Position numbers and translations under genes: made by a program. The notes beneath the pieces were generated by a model. The model was not told where the DNA came from. It saw nothing but the letters and a program-made list of their open reading frames with translations, and did no database searches. Of a DNA stretch of 64,000 nucleotides, positions 25,676 to 32,792 are shown one piece after another (position 1 is the stretch's first letter; each line of letters opens with the position of its first letter). The DNA lies in assembly GCA_937891975.1 (NCBI GenBank), contig CALAUA010000001.1:13560-77559 (forward strand). The letters run 5' to 3'. The stretch comes from an uncultured Bacteroidales bacterium (GTDB taxonomy: Bacteria > Bacteroidota > Bacteroidia > Bacteroidales > Paludibacteraceae).

Positions 25676-26527
25676 ATGATTGGTATTTTCGACAGTGGTT
25701 ATGGCGGATTGACCATCCTTAATCACATTCGCCAGCATCTTCCCCAGTACGATTATCTCTACTTGGGCGACAATGCTCGTGCGCCATACGGAACACGCTC
25801 ATTTGATGTCATTTACGAATATACCCTTCAGGCGGTCAATTACTTGCATCAGCAGGGCTGCAATCTTATCATTCTCGCTTGTAACACCGCCAGTGCCAAG
25901 GCGTTACGTACTATTCAGCAGCGCAATATCAATCCTGACGAACTCCGCGTATTAGGTGTCATCCGCCCCACAGTAGAGGTAGTGCCACAACGCACGCGTA
26001 CCAAACATATCGGCGTACTTGCCACCCCGGGCACAGTAACATCCGAAAGCTATGTCATCGAGCTGCTCAAGCAAGACCCTACCCTCACTATTACTCAGCA
26101 AGCATGCCCCATGTGGGTGCCGCTGATTGAGTCGGGCGAACATCTTGGCGATGGAGCTAACTACTTCGTGGAGAAGTACTTAACCGAACTCCTTACCCGC
26201 GACCCGCTAATTGATACCATCATTTTGGGCTGCACCCATTACCCCCTACTCCAACCTAAAATCGAAGCATTTTTATCTTCCATCGCCAATAGCCAATCGC
26301 CAATAGCCAATAGCCACATATCCGTCATCTCCCAAGGCGAGATTGTCGCGCAGAGTTTAGCAGATTATCTCCACCGCCATCCTGAAATTGTTGAACGCAT
26401 CTCCTCCCCTTTGAAGGGGAGGTCGGGAGGGGGCTTCCTTACTACCGAATCTGCCACCAAGTTTGCCGAATCTGCATCGCTTTTCTTGTCCGAACCAATT
26501 GAGGCGGAGCATATTGAGTTGCGATAG
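25676..26527 (+). CDS. murI: Glutamate racemase
   Basis: 283 aa. 'MIGIFDSGYGGLTIL', 'LACNTASAKAL' (first catalytic Cys) and 'ILGCTHYPLLQP' (second catalytic Cys) are intact, so the enzyme should make D-glutamate for peptidoglycan. The region after the active site carries two in-frame repeat insertions: a CAATAGC heptamer array (26284-26318; residues ~203-214, 'SIANSQSPIANSH') and a GC-rich palindrome (26401-26437; residues ~242-254, 'SPLKGRSGGGF'). Confidence 0.95.
   Translation: MIGIFDSGYGGLTILNHIRQHLPQYDYLYLGDNARAPYGTRSFDVIYEYTLQAVNYLHQQGCNLIILACNTASAKALRTIQQRNINPDELRVLGVIRPTVEVVPQRTRTKHIGVLATPGTVTSESYVIELLKQDPTLTITQQACPMWVPLIESGEHLGDGANYFVEKYLTELLTRDPLIDTIILGCTHYPLLQPKIEAFLSSIANSQSPIANSHISVISQGEIVAQSLADYLHRHPEIVERISSPLKGRSGGGFLTTESATKFAESASLFLSEPIEAEHIELR
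26284..26318 (+). repeat. Heptamer array (CCAATAG)n inside murI
   Basis: Five units CCAATAG/CCAATCG in frame in murI; the same heptamer as the CTATTGG array of 313-351 on the other strand. Confidence 0.8.
26401..26437 (+). repeat. GC-rich palindrome inside murI
   Basis: CTCCCCTTTGAAGGGGAG core followed by GTCGGGAGGGGGCTTCC; same family as 46825-46890 and 47341-47386. Confidence 0.8.
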
Positions 26528-26556
26528 TTTCTTTTCTTACAATTCTCTTGGAAATT

Positions 26557-26644
26557 ACGCACAATACACGCACTATTCACGCACAATACACGCACTATTC
26601 ACGCACAATACACGCACAATAGACGCACAATACACGCACTATTC
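26557..26644 (+). repeat. 11-bp tandem repeat, eight units
   Basis: Eight exact 11-mers of two kinds, ACGCACAATAC and ACGCACTATTC (one ACGCACAATAG), partly alternating as 22-bp pairs. It lies 30 nt after the murI stop in the gene-free gap 26528-26769. Confidence 0.95.
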
Positions 26645-26717
26645 CTATCACTTCCCCGAGGGATGACCGTGCAAATAGATAGCCAATTTAAGGAAAAACC
26701 TCCACACACTCCCACAA

Positions 26718-26750
26718 AAAAAATCGTTCCCAAAAGGAGAACGATTTTTT
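26718..26750. terminator. Bidirectional terminator between murI and the convergent T9SS cargo gene
   Basis: AAAAATCGTTC / GAACGATTTTTT stem with T runs on both strands between convergent genes. Confidence 0.85.
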
Positions 26751-26769
26751 GTTGTGGATTAGTTATTGG

Positions 26770-27501
26770 TTAGTCAACAATAAAGGAATTGCTTTCGCCG
26801 TTTACTTCAAAGAAGTACATGCCACTTGGGTAGTCTTTTACATTGAGTTGCAACTCTTGTTTGCTCTCATCCAAGAACTTACGCTCAACCAACTTGCCTT
26901 GCATGTCATAAATCTTCATGGAAGTTGCGCCATCCACCTCGTAAGGTAATGTTACTAAATCACTTGCAGGATTAGGATACGCGTTGCGTTTCACTTTCGC
27001 AGGCACATTCTCCACACTTGTTGTAGCCTCGCCATTGCCAGGACAGGAGTAGATATAAGTATCATGAGGCAGTTCTATAACAAACTTACATGTATCTGCT
27101 ACTTTTACAAGACTTACTATCGGACTTTGGTTTTCAAATCCCCACCGTTGAATGCACTCGCCATCTTCCTTTAGTATTTCTATTCTATAAGTATTCCACC
27201 AGTCATTCTCATTTATAACATTCACCACACACACCTTTCCGTCTGTACTAAAGACATTTTTAGCGATGATTTGCGGTTCTTGTTGGAAAGTATGAACTAA
27301 AGAATAATTTGAATCGTAAATATGAAACAAGCTATCATTTCCTCGAATAAAATACATATCATCCAAACCAACAACATATAATTTATTGCAGAAACTCAGT
27401 CTTCCATCAAAGTGATGCTCTTGCTTCAATGCAAATTGCGCACTCATTGTTGCTGTGGTTAGCAGCAAAACTAAACCAAGTAAAATCTTTTTCATAATCA
27501 T
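26770..27501 (-). CDS. Secreted protein with T9SS type-A C-terminal sorting domain
   Basis: 243 aa. Signal peptide (MIMKKILLGLVLLLTTATMSAQ), a beta-rich body without recognised family, then a typical T9SS sorting domain from ~165: 'NAYPNPASDLVTLPYEV', 'MKIYDMQGKLVERKF', 'YPSGMYFFEVNGESNSFIV'. Such tails send proteins through the Gld/Por translocon, whose core genes lie at 39569-45396. The start may also be the Met two codons later. The upstream 300 nt hold a large interleaved inverted repeat that would form part of any leader. Confidence 0.85.
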   Translation of the reverse strand: MIMKKILLGLVLLLTTATMSAQFALKQEHHFDGRLSFCNKLYVVGLDDMYFIRGNDSLFHIYDSNYSLVHTFQQEPQIIAKNVFSTDGKVCVVNVINENDWWNTYRIEILKEDGECIQRWGFENQSPIVSLVKVADTCKFVIELPHDTYIYSCPGNGEATTSVENVPAKVKRNAYPNPASDLVTLPYEVDGATSMKIYDMQGKLVERKFLDESKQELQLNVKDYPSGMYFFEVNGESNSFIVD

Positions 27502-27541
27502 TTTATATTATACATTTATCCCCTACTCACTTTTGGCATTT

Positions 27542-27730
27542 CGGGTTACTCCGTTATACATCAACAAGATACACACATAAAAAAGCACGGTACTTTTAGT
27601 ATCCTGCTCAAAGGTGTTTGGCGTAACCCGACAGAAGAATACTTAAAAGCCCGTGCTTACACACGAGCATTTTAACTATTATTTCTTCTGTCATTTAGTC
27701 GCCAAACTTTTTGAGCAAAGAATAATGCTA
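27542..27730 (-). repeat. Interleaved inverted-repeat element (A-B-A'-B')
   Basis: Arm A 27583-27604 pairs with A' 27637-27658 (AAGCACGG / CCGTGCTT at the ends); arm B 27605-27639 pairs with B' 27682-27717 (TGCTCAAA / TTTGAGCA, GTTTGGCG / CGCCAAAC, GACAGAAGAA / TTCTTCTGTC). A third pair, CGGGTTAC (27542-27549) and GTAACCCG (27623-27630), overlaps B. The arms interlock, so either strand could form a pseudoknot or alternative folds. It fills most of the gene-free gap 27502-27801 next to a DUF1016 nuclease gene. ATTTTATA flanks it at 27500 and 27744. Confidence 0.75.
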
Positions 27731-27801
27731 AAACGCTTTTTCTATTTTATAATGTGCGTATCAACTACACACTAATGTTTCATAGGCAAAATATTTTAAT
27801 A

Positions 27802-28830
27802 TCACATATTTTTTTCTATCAGTTTTTTCAACTCCTCTTTACTTGGCAATATCGTTTGATATTTACTTGCAAAAATTTGATTGTTATTTTCAGGCAAAGT
27901 GATTTCAACCATCGCATCGCTTTTATCCGTACAAAGCAGAATGCCAATCGTAGGATTTTCATCCGCCTCTTTGACAAAGCGATCATAATAGTTCACGTAC
28001 ATCAACATTTGCCCTAAATCTTGGTGTTTGAGTGTTCCACGTTTTAAGTCTATCAACACAAAAGCACGCAACAAACGATTATAAAACACCAAATCTACAC
28101 GAAAATGTTGTTCGTCAAATGTAAAGCGAACTTGTCGCCCTACAAATGTAAATCCTTTTCCTAATTCCAACAAAAAGGTTTGTAGATTATCAATCAATCG
28201 TTGCTCTAATTCACTTTCGTTGTATTGAGGCAGTTCTGGCAATCCGATAAACTCCAATACATATGGATCTTTGACAATATCTCTTGGAGAATCTATCACC
28301 TGTCCTTCGTAAGCAAGCGCCTGAACACCTGCTTTATCTCGACTCAAAGCTAAACGTTCGTACAATGAACTATCAAATTGGCGTTGTAACTCTCGCAAAC
28401 TCCAATTGTTTTCTCGAGCCTCTATTTCGTAGAAATGACGTTCATCGGGGTTAGTAATTCGCATCAATTTAAGATAATGCGACCAACTAAGCGTGAATAC
28501 GTTTTGAGATTCTCTAGACACTGTCTGGAAAATCTTATCCGTGGAATAAGTGATGTAAAATTGGCGCATATTCGCCAAATTCTGCATTGAAAATCCCTTT
28601 CCAAATTTATCTGACAATTTTTCAGACAGATGCTTGAGTAAGGCTATTCCATATTCAGCACGTTGCTCTCCTCGTTGTTCGTCTTCCACAATCATACGAC
28701 CAATCTCATAATAGGTATAAACCATAGTAGTATTTACCGCTGCTATGGTTCGCTTTCGAGCGTCATTGATTAGTTTCTCGATGCGTTCTGCTAATATATT
28801 AGTTGTATCGTATTTGGGAACAATTTCCAT
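27802..28830 (-). CDS. DUF1016 / YhcG-family PD-(D/E)XK nuclease
   Basis: 342 aa. An N-terminal helical domain (1-170, 'TTMVYTYYEIGRMIVEDEQ', 'SWSHYLKLMRITNPDERHFYEIEA') is followed by a PD-(D/E)XK nuclease core with 'FRVDLVFYN' and 'FVLIDLKRG' (~245-268). This is the DUF1016 layout. Members are scattered in bacterial accessory genomes, often with restriction or mobile genes; their task is unsettled. It starts 22 nt after the phosphomutase stop and is followed by a highly structured 190-bp repeat. Possible roles are defence, DNA repair or element mobility. Confidence 0.88.
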   Translation of the reverse strand: MEIVPKYDTTNILAERIEKLINDARKRTIAAVNTTMVYTYYEIGRMIVEDEQRGEQRAEYGIALLKHLSEKLSDKFGKGFSMQNLANMRQFYITYSTDKIFQTVSRESQNVFTLSWSHYLKLMRITNPDERHFYEIEARENNWSLRELQRQFDSSLYERLALSRDKAGVQALAYEGQVIDSPRDIVKDPYVLEFIGLPELPQYNESELEQRLIDNLQTFLLELGKGFTFVGRQVRFTFDEQHFRVDLVFYNRLLRAFVLIDLKRGTLKHQDLGQMLMYVNYYDRFVKEADENPTIGILLCTDKSDAMVEITLPENNNQIFASKYQTILPSKEELKKLIEKNM

Positions 28831-28852
28831 AAACCAGAAGCAAAATATCTAA

Positions 28853-30628
28853 TTAGATTCCTAGACTTGCTTTGATAGCAGGGACTTTGGCTTCGGCTTC
28901 GGCTACGGCTTTGTCGTAGTCGGCTGGAGTTGGCATCTCGGCAGGAATCTCGAAGTAGAACTTGATCTTTGGTTCTGTACCACTTGGGCGAACAGAAATC
29001 TTCATGCCACCTTCGGTGAAGTATTGCAGCACATTGCTGGTAGCATTGAGTGCCATCACGATAGGAGTCTCTACCCACTCGCCATTCACTAATTCGCGTT
29101 GAACGAGGGTCTTGAAGTCTTTAGACTTAATCACTTTCTCGCCAGCAATCTCCATAGGAGGGTTTTGGCGATAATTGACCATCATGGCTTGAATTTCCTC
29201 TGCGCCTGACTTACCAGGGCGAACGACATTGATAGTCGTCTCGCGTTGGAAACCGTACTCCATATACATATTAAGGAGATAATCGTAGAGGGTCATGCCG
29301 TTGTCCTTCGCATAGGCTGCAATCTCGCAGATGAGGCAGATAGCAGAAGGAGAGCATTTATCGCGTACCGCATCGTATGGCAAGAAGCCAAAGCTCTCTT
29401 CGCCACCACCAATATATTTGCGTGTGCCTTCCCACTCGCGGATACGGTTGGCAATCCACTTGAAGCCTGTATATTCGTCGGTCAAAGTAACACCTTGTGC
29501 GTCTGCCATCTTGCGGATTAACTCGCTGGTAACGATGGTCTTAACGAGGTAGTGCTCTGGGCGGAGTTTGCCAAGTTTCTTCATATTATTGATGATGTAG
29601 TAGCAGTACATCATGCAGGTTTGGTTGCCGTTAATGATAGTCCATTCGCCCTTGTCGTTGCGGCAAACAATAGCGATACGGTCGGCGTCTGGGTCAGATG
29701 CGATGACGAGGTCGGCGTTGAGCTGTGTACCAAGGTTCATACCCATGGTCATTGCCTCCGCGTTCTCTGGGTTAGGACTTTGCACGGTAGAGAAGTTGCC
29801 GTCAATCACCATTTGCTCAGGCACTACGTGGATATTCTCGAAGCCCCAAGAGCGAAGGCACATTGGAATGATTTGACGTCCTGCGCCGTGGAGAGGGGTG
29901 TAAACGATGTTGAGGTCTTTTTGGCGGAGAATGGTCTCTTGGTCAATCATGACAGTCTTCACAGCTTGCATGTAGTCGTAGTCCATCTCGCCGCCAATGA
30001 TCTCGATAAGATGCTCATTGCCAGTCATTTTTACATCAGCGAGAGTCACTTTGTTTACCTCATCGATGATGCCTTGGTCGTGTGGTTGGAGCACTTGGCT
30101 ACCGTCCTCCCAGTATGCCTTGTAGCCGTTGTATTCTTTAGGGTTGTGGCTGGCGGTCACGTTGACACCACCTTGGGCAGAGAGGTGACGGATAGCAAAG
30201 CTAACCTCTGGGGTTGGGCGAAGGCTCTCGAAGAGATAGACCTTGATGCCATTGGCAGCGAACACCGCAGCTACGGTCTCAGCAAAGAGGCGGCCGTTGT
30301 TGCGGCAATCGTGACCTACTACGACGCTGACGGTGTCGCCCTTGAGGGTAGTGAAACCGCCTTCGCGTTGTACTTTGAGGAGGTAATTGGCATAGCCTTG
30401 TGTGGCTTGTGCTACGATGTATTGGTTCATGCGATTGGTACCAGGACCCATGAGGCCGCGGAGACCACCTGTACCAAATTCGAGTGTGCGATAGAAACTA
30501 TCGATGAGTTCGGTTTTGTCTTCTGCCTCAATCATGGCTTTGACCGCAGCGCGGGTGTCCGCATCATAAGGCTCTTTGGTCCATTGCTCAGCAATAGCCA
30601 ATACTTTTTCGAGTTCTTCGTTTTTCAT
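28853..30628 (-). CDS. Phosphoglucomutase/phosphomannomutase family protein
   Basis: 591 aa from ATG 30628 (MKNEELEKVL). Alpha-D-phosphohexomutase: active-site serine loop 'VTASHNPKEYNGYKAYW' (~145), metal loop 'ASDPDADRIAIV', sugar loop 'GGGEESFGFLP' and phosphate loop 'RPSGTEPKIKFYFE'. It interconverts hexose 1- and 6-phosphates. It has its own promoter; the DUF1016 gene follows closely. Confidence 0.95.
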   Translation of the reverse strand: MKNEELEKVLAIAEQWTKEPYDADTRAAVKAMIEAEDKTELIDSFYRTLEFGTGGLRGLMGPGTNRMNQYIVAQATQGYANYLLKVQREGGFTTLKGDTVSVVVGHDCRNNGRLFAETVAAVFAANGIKVYLFESLRPTPEVSFAIRHLSAQGGVNVTASHNPKEYNGYKAYWEDGSQVLQPHDQGIIDEVNKVTLADVKMTGNEHLIEIIGGEMDYDYMQAVKTVMIDQETILRQKDLNIVYTPLHGAGRQIIPMCLRSWGFENIHVVPEQMVIDGNFSTVQSPNPENAEAMTMGMNLGTQLNADLVIASDPDADRIAIVCRNDKGEWTIINGNQTCMMYCYYIINNMKKLGKLRPEHYLVKTIVTSELIRKMADAQGVTLTDEYTGFKWIANRIREWEGTRKYIGGGEESFGFLPYDAVRDKCSPSAICLICEIAAYAKDNGMTLYDYLLNMYMEYGFQRETTINVVRPGKSGAEEIQAMMVNYRQNPPMEIAGEKVIKSKDFKTLVQRELVNGEWVETPIVMALNATSNVLQYFTEGGMKISVRPSGTEPKIKFYFEIPAEMPTPADYDKAVAEAEAKVPAIKASLGI

Positions 30629-30667
30629 ATTGCTTGTATTTTTAAAGTTTGCACAATTTATCGGGTG

Positions 30668-30699
30668 CAAAGTTACTACAAATTTTTGAATCTTGCAAG
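30668..30699 (-). promoter_or_regulatory. Promoter of the phosphomutase gene
   Basis: Minus strand: CTTG (30699-30696), 20 nt, TAACTTTG (30675-30668). Confidence 0.75.
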
Positions 30700-30784
30700 G
30701 AAATAGGAGAAAAAATGGATTGACATGAAGTATGAGTGGGATAGATATGTGACAGAAATGGAAGAGAACAAGGAAAATTGGTGG

Positions 30785-32767
30785 TTATCGCACGTTCTGC
30801 AAAATGCCGAGCATTTTTTCTCCCAAAGCCGTCTTTCGTTCAATGTGTTCCAACACCGCTTTTACAAATGAATTCGACTCAAATTTACCACGAACCTCCT
30901 CAAAATCAGCTGCCATTTGTTCACGGTCACCATCCATACCAAAACCTGTTTGGCTATTTAAGTCAAACTCTTTTCGTGCATCGTTGTAAACCATATTATC
31001 CAAAGCAACCACAGCTTTTTGCCATTCAGAAATAGTTCGTTTGATTTGTGGCAAAGTAACCTTATTCACAGGACATCCCCAAATCTTCTCTAGTCGCTCT
31101 AGTGCCCACGTCCATTCGTACGAGTAATAATGGGCATGCATCTCTTGTAATCTCGATTGGATCGTTTCGAGGGAATGAGCATCACGTTCTATTTCATCTA
31201 GTAGTTTTGTTACTTCCGATTTTGGCGCAATCATACCAGCAAGATCCACCCAATCTCCTAGTCCTATATTGCTGTCAGGCAACAAGATAGCTCGGATTTC
31301 TTCGATTGTTTGGAAGTTTTTGTTTTCCAATCGACTAATCAAACTATTGCCAAGGAATTTTTGAATTCCAATCTTATATAATTCTCGTCCATGGCGGAGG
31401 GAGGAATTGCGTATCTTGCAGTTTTTATAGCCATACACCTCTGTATTTTCGCCACTTAATTCAAATAGCTCATCTAAAATTTGAGCTCCATTCCACATTT
31501 TTTGTACAGTATATGGACTGAGCAAGTTGAAATTAATTTGGTCGAGTTTCTTTGGATCTTTTCTATTATCACGCTTTGGCCATTTTTGTGCATCACGGAT
31601 AGTTCCCACTGTTCGCAGATTAGCTCCAGGCACAAGATAACTCTCAGAATTATTCTCTATTAAATAAGAGAACGGCAGGTTGGATGTATCAGCGTGGTGG
31701 GTATGTCTTCCCATAACGAGCGAAAAAGCTCCAATCTTGCTAGGCCATAGCAAGTAACTATCACTGGTCGTTTTTGCACCGCGCTCAGCAACACCTTGGT
31801 GAATAGGCCCCAGTTTATACATGTGGTTGGACTGGTTGCTTCCTGAACCTGCATTGAGGAAAGAAAACATACCCGCAATTAGAAGCGTGGACTTGTGGTG
31901 CGTGACGGTATAGGGTCCCGCAAAAATAGCACACGCTTCTCCGTGCATACCCTGACAGTTGCTAAAAAAGAGTGATTCGCTCGCAGAATAATGTTTGTCA
32001 AACACACATCCTTGGCCCACAAAACATTTGTCAACAAGTGTAGAATCATCAATCTTGACGCCAGAACAGATGATAAAGTCGGAACATTTCACGCCACTTC
32101 CAAGACGGACAGGCGCCAGATCATTGGAGTTGACACTACCATTTTTGAGGCGGCTAACTCCAATTAATTCGGCATAATCACCAATTCTGACATTCTTAAT
32201 ACTTCCGCAATTGATAATTCGTACATGTTGCCCAATCTCTCCCACTTCCGAAGTCTGTTTTTCTGCATAGGCGTCAATGAGCATTTCGACTTGCTTGATC
32301 ATTTGTGGGCGATGGCGATAGAGTGTTAGAATATATGCCAAACTAGCTGATAGACAATCGAATATAGGAATCTCTCTACCGCCACCTTCGTTCATCACAG
32401 GCACACGCACACCATTACCAAACGAAGAACTGCCATCTACAAGAATAGCATTGACATTCTCAATACAAGTGCCATCACCTATGCGATAGTTTGCGATGTA
32501 ATTGTGGATATTATACAAGCGTACATCGTTACCTATTTCGCAATTATGCAAGGTGGCGTGGTAGATACCTGAGTGCACGCTCAATCCTCCCGGCAAGATT
32601 GTTTCACGCGCAAAGATCCCTAATCGATTATGTCCAGAAAAACGGACATCATGAATATATTGTGTATCAAATCCTTCTGCTACTTCAATCCATTTCCAAT
32701 CGGCAGCAGAACAGCCTTGCGCTTGAAGTAGTGATATTTCGTTAGCAGTTAAAGACCTATATGTCAT
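30785..32767 (-). CDS. DUF4954 protein with left-handed beta-helix repeats
   Basis: 660 aa from ATG 32767 (MTYRSLTANEISLLQ). The N-terminal half has hexapeptide-repeat coils ('IGNDVRLYNIHNYIANYRIGDG' in two coils, 'IKNVRIGDYAELIGVSRL', 'CFVGQGCVFDKHYSASESLF') as in acyl- and nucleotidyl-transferases; the C-terminal part is helical. Large DUF4954 proteins of Bacteroidetes have no proven function; a sugar nucleotide or acyl transfer role is only suggested by the fold. It begins 25 nt after the polA stop. Confidence 0.85.
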   Translation of the reverse strand: MTYRSLTANEISLLQAQGCSAADWKWIEVAEGFDTQYIHDVRFSGHNRLGIFARETILPGGLSVHSGIYHATLHNCEIGNDVRLYNIHNYIANYRIGDGTCIENVNAILVDGSSSFGNGVRVPVMNEGGGREIPIFDCLSASLAYILTLYRHRPQMIKQVEMLIDAYAEKQTSEVGEIGQHVRIINCGSIKNVRIGDYAELIGVSRLKNGSVNSNDLAPVRLGSGVKCSDFIICSGVKIDDSTLVDKCFVGQGCVFDKHYSASESLFFSNCQGMHGEACAIFAGPYTVTHHKSTLLIAGMFSFLNAGSGSNQSNHMYKLGPIHQGVAERGAKTTSDSYLLWPSKIGAFSLVMGRHTHHADTSNLPFSYLIENNSESYLVPGANLRTVGTIRDAQKWPKRDNRKDPKKLDQINFNLLSPYTVQKMWNGAQILDELFELSGENTEVYGYKNCKIRNSSLRHGRELYKIGIQKFLGNSLISRLENKNFQTIEEIRAILLPDSNIGLGDWVDLAGMIAPKSEVTKLLDEIERDAHSLETIQSRLQEMHAHYYSYEWTWALERLEKIWGCPVNKVTLPQIKRTISEWQKAVVALDNMVYNDARKEFDLNSQTGFGMDGDREQMAADFEEVRGKFESNSFVKAVLEHIERKTALGEKMLGILQNVR

Positions 32768-32792
32768 ATGAATATTATACTTAATCCGATGA

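Noticed and set aside
26557..26644. CRISPR array
   Set aside because: Units are 11 bp with no spacers and there are no cas genes; it is a plain tandem repeat.
29552..30706. 384-codon open frame on the plus strand
   Set aside because: Antisense to the phosphomutase gene, no recognisable domain; the real gene has all catalytic loops.
30731..30874. Short plus-strand open frame starting near the phosphomutase promoter
   Set aside because: Its second half is antisense to the DUF4954 gene, and no promoter or conserved pattern was seen.
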